NCBI GenBank assembly: GCA_963169325.1
Contig: CAUJEY010000329.1
Location: 1-42,992, forward strand
Origin: Bacteroidota bacterium
GTDB taxonomy: Bacteria > Bacteroidota > Bacteroidia > Chitinophagales > Saprospiraceae
Length of the DNA: 42,992 nucleotides
Reading direction: 5' to 3'
Within the stretch, counting starts at the first letter, position 1, and every line of letters starts with the position of its first letter. Position numbers and translations under genes: made by a program. This document shows, in pieces, positions 1-7,795 of this stretch. The notes beneath the pieces are model-generated. The model was not told the DNA's origin, did no database searches, and was given only the letters and a program-made list of their open reading frames with translations.

Positions 1-1048
<1,048 letters not shown>

Positions 1049-1055
1049 AGCGCCG

Positions 1056-1063
1056 CAAAGATA
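1056..1063 (-). promoter_or_regulatory. Candidate Bacteroidota -7 box (TATCTTTG) for the cytochrome c peroxidase gene
   Basis: TATCTTTG on the minus strand matches the Bacteroidota -7 consensus TAnnTTTG exactly and ends 7 nt before the ATG. I could not identify a clear TTTG -33 element 19-21 nt upstream. If used, transcription would start at or just before the start codon, giving a leaderless or nearly leaderless mRNA. Confidence 0.4.
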
Positions 1064-1110
1064 CGGACCGGCGATGGATACGGCCAGCTGACTTTCGTCA
1101 TTTGCCGCAG

Positions 1111-1626
1111 TTATTCGAACTCCAATAGCACATGGCCTTTTTCAACGGCCTGTCCCTGGTGCGTATTTACCACTTTTACCACACCCTCACCGGCGGCTTT
1201 AATGACATTTTCCATTTTCATGGCTTCCAGAATGAGCAGTGGATCGCCTTTTTGAACGGTTTGGCCCGGTGCTGCCAATATGCTGATCACGAGTCCGGGC
1301 ATCGGCGCTTTTACAATATTCAGTTTATGGCTACCGCCGACGGTAAGGCCCAGCTGATGGACCAACCGGTCGTAGTAATCCGCAATATCTACGGTGTATT
1401 TGGCGCCGTCGATACGCAGCGTGTAGGTGCGGTTGGTGTAGTCAGCCTCCAACAACTCGATATGGTAGGCCACCCCTTCGTGCAACAGGTGATATGCCTG
1501 GTCGTTGTTCGGGATCATGTCGAGATTCCGGGCATCGTCCGGCTGGACGTCAAACTTATATTGTCCGTTTACGGAGATTTTAAACGGTTCCTTTTTCACG
1601 GTATATTTTTTTAAGTGAAACGACAA
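1111..1626 (-). CDS. Biotin carboxyl carrier protein (biotin/lipoyl attachment domain)
   Basis: This 171-residue protein carries biotin for a biotin-dependent carboxylase (acetyl-CoA or propionyl-CoA type). The C-terminal 75 residues form a biotinyl domain with the canonical EAMKMEN motif; Lys137 is the predicted biotinylation site. The N-terminal 90 residues resemble the beta-rich N-terminal part of Bacteroidota acetyl-CoA carboxylase carrier subunits. The frame is closed by TGA a few codons upstream and has no ATG before residue 37, so the start must be the TTG at 1624-1626 if the N-terminal domain is included, which its conserved look supports. No carboxylase or transcarboxylase gene is in the window. 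It lies 57 nt downstream of the PP2C gene on the same strand, so co-transcription is possible. Confidence 0.88.
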   Translation of the reverse strand: MSFHLKKYTVKKEPFKISVNGQYKFDVQPDDARNLDMIPNNDQAYHLLHEGVAYHIELLEADYTNRTYTLRIDGAKYTVDIADYYDRLVHQLGLTVGGSHKLNIVKAPMPGLVISILAAPGQTVQKGDPLLILEAMKMENVIKAAGEGVVKVVNTHQGQAVEKGHVLLEFE

Positions 1627-1683
1627 AACAGGTCAGGCTAAGGCCCAAATGTCCACAGACAATGGTTTTTAGCATTCATTGAT

Positions 1684-2931
1684 TTATTTAAAAACACGGC
1701 AGGTCAGCACAGTGATATCATCGGGAAATGGCTGGTGTTCGCGATATGCCTCCACCGTAGCGAGCAGTTGGGTGTTCAGCTCTTTGGCGCCGAGGTGGGC
1801 GTTTTTTCGAAGAAAATCGACCAACTTGATTTCACTGAATTCCTCCCCTTCGTCGTTCTGCACGTCGGTGAGGCCGTCGGTGTAGGTAAATATGGTGGCT
1901 TCATCGGTCAGGCAGACGCCGCCGATTTCGAGGAAAGGAAGTTCCGGAAGCCAGCCGAGCACGGTGCAACCGTTTTTAAGCGGTACGACATCGCCGTTGA
2001 TCAACAGGAGCGGCGGCGTGTGGCCGGCATTGATATAGTGCAGCGCGCGACTATGAATTTCATAACGGGCCAGAAAAAGTGTGATAAACCGGTCGCCCTG
2101 CGTAACGCGATGTACGGCGGCGTTCATTTCCTGCACGATTTCTTCCAGCGTCTGGCAACGCGTGACGAGTGCGCGCAGGTTGGCCTGAAAATTAGCCATC
2201 AGCAGCGCCGCGGCCACGCCTTTCCCGGTGATATCGGCAATACAAAAAACAATCGAGCCATTAGGGAACTCCACTACGTCGAAATAATCGCCGCCCACGG
2301 CAAAGTGGGGCTTATAAATGCTGGATAATTGATAGTTTTTACCCGATGGCAGGCGCGTCGGCACCAGGGTACGCTGGATTTCGGCGGCCAGTTCCACCTC
2401 GCGGTTGAGCACTTCCTGGCGCATCTGCGTTTTAAACAGGCGTTTGTTCTCGATGGCCACGGCAATCACATTCGTGATGGTGGTGATAAACTGTACTTTG
2501 TTATAAACGTCGTCGTCGTCGTCAAATCCGCCGATAAAAGCATAGGCAATGGGCACCTCCTTGTGCATGACCGGAACCACAAGATCGAACTCCCGAATGA
2601 GCGCATGTTCGGAATTTTCCAGTCCACGCGTCGAACGGTATTTGGATAATTCCTGATTGACGTCGTTTTCCAGCAGCTTCTCGTCCACCCCAAGTGCGGT
2701 TTTGCACTCCCATATATCCGCTTCCTTGAAAAAAAGCGCCATCTTACGTATTCCAATTTCCCAGCGGAGAAAGGAATTGTACATATTGAAAAGCCCTTCT
2801 GCCGACACATTTTCGTTAATAGCCTGCGTGATCGCCAACAGACTGTTGATCTGTAGCTGCTTCAGGTTGATCTCGCGTTCCAGTTTTTCGATGCGTGTCA
2901 ACGTTCTTTTTATTTCCTGTAATTCCGGCAT
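1684..2931 (-). CDS. GAF-domain PP2C (SpoIIE/RsbU-type) serine phosphatase
   Basis: A 415-residue cytoplasmic protein phosphatase. Residues 1-30 are a short coiled coil, about 40-180 look like a GAF sensory domain, and about 195-415 form a SpoIIE-type PP2C domain. Diagnostic pieces are the linker helix ending AAEIQRTLVP, the metal-binding GGDYFDV segment, ADITGKGVAAALLMA, and the C-terminal YTDGLTD and PFPDDITVLTCR motifs, so the metal-ligand aspartates look intact. Such proteins usually dephosphorylate an anti-sigma-factor antagonist (STAS) in a partner-switching cascade. No STAS protein or RsbW-like kinase is adjacent, so the target is unknown. It is transcribed divergently from frr. Confidence 0.9.
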   Translation of the reverse strand: MPELQEIKRTLTRIEKLEREINLKQLQINSLLAITQAINENVSAEGLFNMYNSFLRWEIGIRKMALFFKEADIWECKTALGVDEKLLENDVNQELSKYRSTRGLENSEHALIREFDLVVPVMHKEVPIAYAFIGGFDDDDDVYNKVQFITTITNVIAVAIENKRLFKTQMRQEVLNREVELAAEIQRTLVPTRLPSGKNYQLSSIYKPHFAVGGDYFDVVEFPNGSIVFCIADITGKGVAAALLMANFQANLRALVTRCQTLEEIVQEMNAAVHRVTQGDRFITLFLARYEIHSRALHYINAGHTPPLLLINGDVVPLKNGCTVLGWLPELPFLEIGGVCLTDEATIFTYTDGLTDVQNDEGEEFSEIKLVDFLRKNAHLGAKELNTQLLATVEAYREHQPFPDDITVLTCRVFK

Positions 2932-3079
2932 GGAAAAATTTTCCGGTTAGGCGGTTAGCGCCGTTTTTGACGTTTTGTTATAATTTGGTGCGAAAAGGTA
3001 CGCACATTTCGGGAATGCATAGCGCTCTGAAAAAATTTCAGACACCCGAATGTCAGGGTATTTACTTTTTCCCGCATCC

Positions 3080-3100
3080 TTTTCCGCAAAACGCGGAAAA
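3080..3100. promoter_or_regulatory. Palindrome TTTTCCGC-N5-GCGGAAAA upstream of frr
   Basis: A perfect 8-bp inverted repeat with a 5-nt centre lies in the divergent intergenic region, immediately upstream of a candidate frr -7 box. It could be an operator overlapping the -33 region, or a hairpin. No T-tract follows on the frr side, so I do not call it a terminator. Confidence 0.3.
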
Positions 3101-3105
3101 CTTGT

Positions 3106-3113
3106 GAACTTTG
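3106..3113 (+). promoter_or_regulatory. Candidate -7 box (GAACTTTG) for frr
   Basis: GAACTTTG differs from the Bacteroidota consensus TAnnTTTG at one position and lies 53 nt before the frr ATG. The -33 position is occupied by the palindrome at 3080-3100 rather than by a clear TTTG. Confidence 0.25.
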
Positions 3114-3166
3114 CGCGCTCAACACGACCTGTTCGCAGGTTTCTATTTTGCACTAACCCTCCTGTT

Positions 3167-3727
3167 ATGGAAGAAGTCAGTAAAACAATGGCCGAAGCAA
3201 AGGCCCAAATGGACAAAGCATTGGAGCACCTCGACCACGAGTTGGCTAAACTCCGTACCGGTAAAGCATCCGTGTCTATTGTTCAGGATCTTATGGTAGA
3301 TTATTATGGAGCGCCAACGCCGCTGGCCCAGATAGCCAATGTGCAGGTTTCCGACGCGCGCACCATCATTATTCAGCCCTGGGAAAGAAATATGCTCGGG
3401 CCGATCGAACGGGTGATCATCAATAGCAATATCGGCATCACGCCGTCCAACGACGGCGAAGTGATCCGCCTGTCGGTGCCCCCGCTCACGGAAGAGCGTC
3501 GCAAGGAATTGGTCAAAAAAGCCAAACATGCCGGCGAAGAAAGCCGGATAGGCGTACGAAACGCCCGCCACAAGTCGCTCGATGCCATCAAAAAAGCCGT
3601 GAAAGACGGCCTGCCCGAAGATATGGGCAAACGTAAAGAAACCGAATTGCAGGATTTGGTCAATAAATACGTGGAGCAGGTGGATAAAGTCATTGCCGCC
3701 AAAGAGAAGGAAATAATGACTGTTTAA
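3167..3727 (+). CDS. frr: Ribosome recycling factor
   Basis: This 186-residue protein, the normal RRF length, splits post-termination ribosomes together with EF-G in the cytoplasm. Family signatures include an N-terminal helix with LAKLRTGKAS, the YYGAPTPLAQIANV segment, RTIIIQPWE, SNIGITPSNDG, and the highly conserved C-terminal LTEERRKELVKKAK followed by RIGVRNARH. I place the start at the ATG at 3167; the open frame extends upstream to 3050, but that stretch has no RRF similarity. It is followed after 19 nt by the DUF5606 gene, probably in one transcription unit that ends at the terminator at 4300-4350. Confidence 0.98.
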   Translation: MEEVSKTMAEAKAQMDKALEHLDHELAKLRTGKASVSIVQDLMVDYYGAPTPLAQIANVQVSDARTIIIQPWERNMLGPIERVIINSNIGITPSNDGEVIRLSVPPLTEERRKELVKKAKHAGEESRIGVRNARHKSLDAIKKAVKDGLPEDMGKRKETELQDLVNKYVEQVDKVIAAKEKEIMTV

Positions 3728-3746
3728 AGGTCGGAAACTATAAAAG

Positions 3747-4277
3747 ATGAACTTAGAAAAATTTCTCGTGATCGCCGGCGTGCCGGGCGTACACAAATTG
3801 GTGTCTACGCGCAACAACGGCTTAGTCATCGAAGACCGCCAGGAGGGACGTACCCGTTTTGTGCCGGTGCGCCAAAACCAGATTACTCCCCTGGGCACGG
3901 TAGCCATTTACGCCGATACGGATGAAGGTACCGTACCCATTGCTGATGTCTTTCAAAAAATGCTGGACCAGCTGACATCCACGCCACCGGCGCCGGTCAC
4001 CGCAAACAGTACCGAATTACGCAACTATTTCACCCAAATACTGCCCGAACACGACCGCGACCGGGTGCACATCAACGACATCAAGAAGTGCATCAAATGG
4101 TTCAATTTTATGATGGAAAAAGGCATTTTTGAAGAAGTAAAGCGTGAAAGTATAACCGAAGAAACAGTAAATACTGAAGAAGTAGCAAATCCCGAAGAAG
4201 TAGTAAGTCCCGAAGAAGTAACAAATCCCGAAGAAATCCCGGAAAACAATGACCCGGAAAAAATCGAAACGGCCTGA
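3747..4277 (+). CDS. DUF5606 protein with C-terminal acidic hexapeptide repeats
   Basis: A 176-residue protein whose first 135 residues match the Bacteroidota-specific DUF5606 family: it opens MNLEKFLVIAGVPGVHKL, with GLVIEDR and TRFVPVRQNQITPLGTVAIY soon after. The function is unknown in the literature I can recall. The C-terminus is low-complexity and acidic, built from hexapeptides of the type EEV(A/V/T)NP encoded by 18-bp DNA repeats. It probably shares a transcript with frr, 19 nt upstream, and ends just before a strong terminator. The family call is good; the role is unknown. Confidence 0.85.
   Translation: MNLEKFLVIAGVPGVHKLVSTRNNGLVIEDRQEGRTRFVPVRQNQITPLGTVAIYADTDEGTVPIADVFQKMLDQLTSTPPAPVTANSTELRNYFTQILPEHDRDRVHINDIKKCIKWFNFMMEKGIFEEVKRESITEETVNTEEVANPEEVVSPEEVTNPEEIPENNDPEKIETA
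4158..4229 (+). repeat. Four 18-bp in-frame coding repeats in the DUF5606 gene
   Basis: Four consecutive 18-bp units begin GAAGAA and mostly end AAATCCC or AAGTCCC (4158-4175, 4176-4193, 4194-4211, 4212-4229). They encode acidic hexapeptides and keep the frame. Copy-number change by slippage would lengthen or shorten the acidic tail in steps of six residues. Confidence 0.9.
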
Positions 4278-4299
4278 TTCCAACATTAAAATCCAAAAA

Positions 4300-4350
4300 C
4301 ATCGGGGTTGTGTCAAAAGTCTTTTGACGCAACCCTGATGTTTTCCTTTT
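4300..4350 (+). terminator. Strong Rho-independent terminator after the frr-DUF5606 unit
   Basis: The arms 4300-4319 and 4321-4340 are complementary over 20 positions, with two G-U pairs and one unpaired base between them (in practice a short loop around AAAGTCTTT). The right arm is followed by TTTTCCTTTT (4341-4350). It lies 22 nt after the DUF5606 stop. The glycosyltransferase ATG at 4353 comes only 2 nt after the T-tract. Confidence 0.85.
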
Positions 4351-4352
4351 CT

Positions 4353-5105
4353 ATGTACAAAGAAAAAAAAGTTGTCGTCGTATTACCGGCTTATAATGCC
4401 GCCAAGACCCTGGAAAAGACATACCGGGAAATTCCATTCAATCTGGTGGACGATGTGATTCTGTGCGACGACCACAGTCGCGATAACACTGCCGAACTGG
4501 CCCGCCAACTGGGTATCCGGCACGTGCTCGTACACGAGAAAAACCAGGGCTACGGCGGGAACCAGAAAACGCTTTACAACAAAGCCCTTGAAATCGGCGG
4601 CGATATCATTATCATGCTGCACCCCGATTATCAGTACACGCCCAAACTTATTCCCTCGATGGTAAACATCATCGGCGAAGAGTTGTACCCGGTGGTGCTG
4701 GGCTCGCGGATACTCGGCATGGGCGCCCGCAAGGGAGGCATGCCTATGTATAAGTATATCGCCAACCGGTTTCTGACTTTTACGCAGAATACGCTGATCA
4801 ACTACAAATTGTCGGAATACCACACCGGATACCGGTCTTTCAGCCGTCAGGTACTCGAAACCATCAATTTTAACCAAAATTCCGACGATTTTGTCTTCGA
4901 CAACGAGATGCTTTCCCAAATCGTGTATGCCGGATTCGACATCGGAGAAGTGACCTGCCCGACCAAATATTTCGAGGAAGCTTCCAGTATCAATTTCCGC
5001 CGGAGTATGAAATACGGCCTGGGTGTACTCCGGGTTTCATTCAACCACTTTTTGCAGCGCTTGGGGCTGGTCAATTTGCAGATGTACCGCACACAATCAA
5101 AATAG
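4353..5105 (+). CDS. Family 2 glycosyltransferase
   Basis: A 250-residue GT-A-fold glycosyltransferase, likely cytoplasmic or membrane-peripheral, transferring a sugar from a nucleotide-sugar donor to a lipid or glycan acceptor. The N-terminal strand VVVVLPAYNAA and the DDVILCDDHSRDNT segment are the classic GT2 nucleotide-binding motifs, and HPDYQY supplies the DXD-like site. The NQGYGGNQ segment is seen in dolichyl-phosphate-mannose-synthase-like members. There is no C-terminal membrane helix. The preferred start is ATG 4353; an in-frame ATG at 4338 and a TTG at 4308 lie inside the upstream terminator. The gene therefore has little room for a conventional leader. It converges with the TSUP gene, 11 nt away. 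Confidence 0.88.
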   Translation: MYKEKKVVVVLPAYNAAKTLEKTYREIPFNLVDDVILCDDHSRDNTAELARQLGIRHVLVHEKNQGYGGNQKTLYNKALEIGGDIIIMLHPDYQYTPKLIPSMVNIIGEELYPVVLGSRILGMGARKGGMPMYKYIANRFLTFTQNTLINYKLSEYHTGYRSFSRQVLETINFNQNSDDFVFDNEMLSQIVYAGFDIGEVTCPTKYFEEASSINFRRSMKYGLGVLRVSFNHFLQRLGLVNLQMYRTQSK

Positions 5106-5116
5106 CGTCACCAGCC

Positions 5117-5872
5117 TCATTTCAATACATCCCACGCAAATCGCGCGATAATACCCGCAACCACGACCAGAAAAACCTTGCGGATAAAAGCATTTCCGCG
5201 AAGCATAGCCATCCGGCTGCCGGTATACGACCCCGCAACATTACATACCATCATAGGCAAGGCCAGGTGGAACAACACGTATTTGTGCGTGAGAAAAAAA
5301 ATCAGCGACGAAACATCGGCGATCACGTTGACTACTTTAGAAATAGCCGACGAAGAGAGAAAATCGTATCCGATCAGGCCTACGAAGCCAAACACCAGCA
5401 AACTCCCCGTGCCGGGACCTACAAGTCCGTTATAAAAACCAAGCACGGCTCCAATGCCGGCGGCCCACAGCGGTTTTCGGTTTTCAGCAATATGAAATCG
5501 CTCGCTTTGGCCCAGGTCTTTTTTCCGGTAGGTGTAAAAAGCGATGGCAATAATCAGAACCAGAATGATCGGCTTTAGAAGATCGGAAGGCAACATACTT
5601 TGTAAAGTGGCGCCGAAATAGGAGCAAATAGCCGCGGCGACGCCGGCAAATAATACAATCCGCCAGGGAATACGCACCGCGCGCGCATAATTCCACGCAG
5701 CCACCGACGTGCCGACCGCCGAAGCCAGGCGATTGGTCCCGATAATGTTGGGTACACTCAGTTGCGGGTACAACACAAAAAAGGCAGGCACCTGCACCAG
5801 TCCGCCCCCGCCGACCACACTGTCGATAAATCCGGCCAAAAAGGCAAAAGTGCACAGTAAGATGAGTTCCAT
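5117..5872 (-). CDS. TSUP family (TauE/SafE) membrane permease
   Basis: A 251-residue inner-membrane protein with about seven to eight hydrophobic helices. It carries the family hallmark GFIDSVVGGGGLVQVPAFF near the N-terminus and its second-half counterpart GFYNGLVGPGTGSLLVFGF, the internal duplication expected of TSUP transporters. Members export or import sulfite, sulfoacetate or other organosulfur anions; the substrate here cannot be read. I start at the ATG at 5870-5872 (MELILLCTF), because the 19 residues upstream in the open frame are hydrophilic and unlike the family. It stands alone on the minus strand, convergent with the glycosyltransferase. Confidence 0.9.
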   Translation of the reverse strand: MELILLCTFAFLAGFIDSVVGGGGLVQVPAFFVLYPQLSVPNIIGTNRLASAVGTSVAAWNYARAVRIPWRIVLFAGVAAAICSYFGATLQSMLPSDLLKPIILVLIIAIAFYTYRKKDLGQSERFHIAENRKPLWAAGIGAVLGFYNGLVGPGTGSLLVFGFVGLIGYDFLSSSAISKVVNVIADVSSLIFFLTHKYVLFHLALPMMVCNVAGSYTGSRMAMLRGNAFIRKVFLVVVAGIIARFAWDVLK

Positions 5873-6254
5873 GATAAAAATTAATGCGTTTGGGGGCTGT
5901 TCAAAACCCTCGCCCCGGTTCACAGCCAAATATTCGCAAACATGGTCATAAACCGCCGCCTATGAAATAGTACGACCTCAACAAATCCACCAATTATCGT
6001 GAAAAACCTCGGTCACCTGCCAGTTTCGAGTCTCCGAATGTTCTTTCAGCAGGTTTTGTCAAAGGATAAAAATCAGCTTGGATGAGTGGAGGCAGATGCT
6101 CTTTGTCGCAGGGTTAGTACATTCTAAATTAAGTTGGTTAAGATTTTGCCCTGCATGGCGACCATTTCTTTGATGAAGGCGTAAGTGCTTGCCCAAATAT
6201 TTTTCTGCGAACCGCTTACCTTTGGTGCATGAGATGCAATAAAACATCAATACA
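5873..6254. other. Intergenic region without a supported gene
   Basis: About 380 nt lie between the divergent TSUP and sigma-factor genes. Short open frames on the minus strand around 5960-6262 show patches of plausible coding sequence (for example around 6000-6060) but are broken by stops and match nothing I recognise. They may be a decayed gene. The only functional signal I can suggest is a TACCTTTG box at 6217. Confidence 0.4.
6217..6224 (+). promoter_or_regulatory. Candidate -7 box (TACCTTTG) for the sigma-factor operon
   Basis: TACCTTTG is an exact match to TAnnTTTG, 30 nt before the sigma-factor ATG. The nearest upstream TTG (6189-6191) is spaced too far (25 nt) for a good -33 element, so support is partial. 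Confidence 0.35.
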
Positions 6255-6863
6255 ATGCGCATGATGGAATGGCTGGCCCCTTCAAACCCTTGCCGTCAGT
6301 TTGACGGCAATGAACGTTTGTTTCAGGCCTTGAAAAGATTGGACAATACGGCGATCCTTTGCGTACAAACCAGGGCCATGCCCTCGGCACGCAAATTTGC
6401 GCAGCAATACGGCTTGCCGCCAGACAGCGCGGACGAGGTGCTGAACCAGAGTACGCTTATTTTTTTGCGAAAAATAGCGGACGGCAGTTACCAGTTTCAA
6501 GGCCACGCCCCCTCCACCTATCTTGTGGAAATCATGCGGCGGGTGGCCCTGACGATGACCCGAAAGCAGCAAAAAACGCACGAATCACTTGAAAACCACC
6601 ACGATCTGCACGACCCGGATGTGGAGGCCGCCCACCGGCAGCGCGAATCCGCCGACCTGGTACGGCAGTTTTTGGCGCAAATAGGCGAGCCTTGCAAAAC
6701 GGTCATTCAGCTGCATCACATTGATGGTTACAGCGATGAAGAGGTGGTTCGGCAAGGATGGACCCGATATTCCACAACCGACTCCTTGAAAATAAAACGC
6801 AGCGATTGCATGAAAAAATTGATACAAATTGCACAGAAATGGAGGACTACAGACAATATCTGA
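6255..6863 (+). CDS. ECF-like RNA polymerase sigma-70 family factor
   Basis: A 202-residue cytoplasmic sigma factor, expected to direct RNA polymerase to a dedicated promoter set. Residues about 20-110 resemble region 2: ARKFAQQYGLPPDSADEVLNQSTLIFLRKI gives the acidic, helical 2.1-2.2 pattern and GSYQFQGHAPSTYLVEIMRRVA the 2.3-2.4 pattern. Residues about 135-200 resemble region 4, with the VIQLHHIDGYSDEEVV helix-turn-helix start and the final recognition helix rich in Lys and Arg. There is no region 1 or 3, as in ECF factors. The start at 6255 has alternative in-frame ATGs at 6261 and further in. The last 25 nt overlap the next gene, which suggests translational coupling with its presumed regulator. 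Confidence 0.82.
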   Translation: MRMMEWLAPSNPCRQFDGNERLFQALKRLDNTAILCVQTRAMPSARKFAQQYGLPPDSADEVLNQSTLIFLRKIADGSYQFQGHAPSTYLVEIMRRVALTMTRKQQKTHESLENHHDLHDPDVEAAHRQRESADLVRQFLAQIGEPCKTVIQLHHIDGYSDEEVVRQGWTRYSTTDSLKIKRSDCMKKLIQIAQKWRTTDNI

Positions 6864-7690
6864 GCGATAACGCCGACGAGGCCGAACGCCGCGCCGCGGC
6901 ACAGGTGATGGAAGGGCTGGCAGAACTTCGCCGGGAAGTCAGGGTGGGCGAAGTGGCCGCCGAACGGGCCGCTTTGTACCGACGCCTCTTCTGGCGGCGC
7001 ATCTTTATTTCAATAGTCGCGTTGGCATTGGTTGCCGGCGCGGCATACTTGTTTTTTTGGAACAAAGAAACGCCCGTCGCGCCGCCCCCGGCGCTGCAAC
7101 AACAGGAGCAGTATCCGGCCCCGCCTGCCAAAAATCAGACGCCGCCTGTTGAAAAAACGGACGACAGGAAAGCAAACGAACCCATTGCCGGGTTGCGCCC
7201 CGGCGAGCGCCTGTCAAACCCGCGCTACCCCGCTCCGGAAGGGACGATGATACGCGGCGACGAAACGGCCGACAAAGCCCGTAAAGCTTTGCTCGATCAA
7301 TTATGGTACACCGATTATCCGCTGACGGGAGTGAGAACCGGCCAATCCTTTACAAAAGCCGACGAAAGTTTGAAAAAGCGGGATTTTAACGTCGCATACC
7401 TTGAATTGGAGCGTTTAGAAGGGCAAATGGCCAAAAATGACACCCTGCTTTACCTGAAAGGTTATTGTCTGATGGAAATGGGGGAAGGCAACGAGGCTCT
7501 CACTTATTTCGACCGGCTTCAAGGCCGTCATGCCGACTGGGAACCACAACTGCAATGGTATCGGGGCCTGGCGATGCTGCTGGCCGACGAGCGGGAAAAG
7601 GCTTTGGCGCTGTTCAAACAATTGGAAGCCCGGTCCAAACACCCGTATCGCCGGCAGGCGGAGAAGGCGACGGGGTTGTTGTCGAAATAA
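6839..7690 (+). CDS. Single-pass membrane protein, candidate anti-sigma factor with periplasmic TPR-like domain
   Basis: A 283-residue protein. Residues 1-54 are charged and helical (MEDYRQYLSDNADEAERRAA), resembling the short N-terminal helix of Bacteroidota anti-sigma-like proteins. Residues 55-74 form one membrane helix preceded by RRLFWRR, so the N-terminus should be cytoplasmic and the rest periplasmic. A Pro/Gln-rich linker spans about 78-120. The C-terminal 110 residues contain TPR-like helix pairs (LKGYCLMEMGEGNEALTYF and WYRGLAMLLADEREKALALF). No zinc-binding HXXXCXXC is present, so it is not a classic zinc-finger anti-sigma factor. I chose ATG 6839, which overlaps the sigma gene by 25 nt; the frame opens earlier, at 6758. 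The anti-sigma role is inferred from overlap, topology and N-terminal character. Confidence 0.65.
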   Translation: MEDYRQYLSDNADEAERRAAAQVMEGLAELRREVRVGEVAAERAALYRRLFWRRIFISIVALALVAGAAYLFFWNKETPVAPPPALQQQEQYPAPPAKNQTPPVEKTDDRKANEPIAGLRPGERLSNPRYPAPEGTMIRGDETADKARKALLDQLWYTDYPLTGVRTGQSFTKADESLKKRDFNVAYLELERLEGQMAKNDTLLYLKGYCLMEMGEGNEALTYFDRLQGRHADWEPQLQWYRGLAMLLADEREKALALFKQLEARSKHPYRRQAEKATGLLSK

Positions 7691-7696
7691 TCTCTA

Positions 7697-7795
7697 TTTT
7701 TTAATCCACCTTTGGCAAAACTAAATTGACTGCATCATGCAAAAAACGTTGCTTTTGATTCTTTGCCTCGCCCCTTGTTGGCTGACTGCCCAAAC
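7697..7795 (+). repeat. Leader plus signal-peptide block shared by the two TPR-CHAT genes (copy 1)
   Basis: This block, from the T-run before the gene to the end of the signal-peptide codons, is nearly identical to 10600-10698; I count four base differences by eye. It includes about 40 nt of non-coding leader (TTAATCCACC, GGCAAAAC, ATTGACTGCA) that must have been duplicated with the gene. It may hold the regulatory element of both genes. CACCTTTG in copy 1 is one base off the -7 consensus but is not kept in copy 2. Confidence 0.85.

Noticed and set aside
6059-6262. 67-codon minus-strand open frame upstream of the sigma gene
   Set aside because: No recognisable family or export signal; nearby frames are interrupted, so at most a decayed gene.
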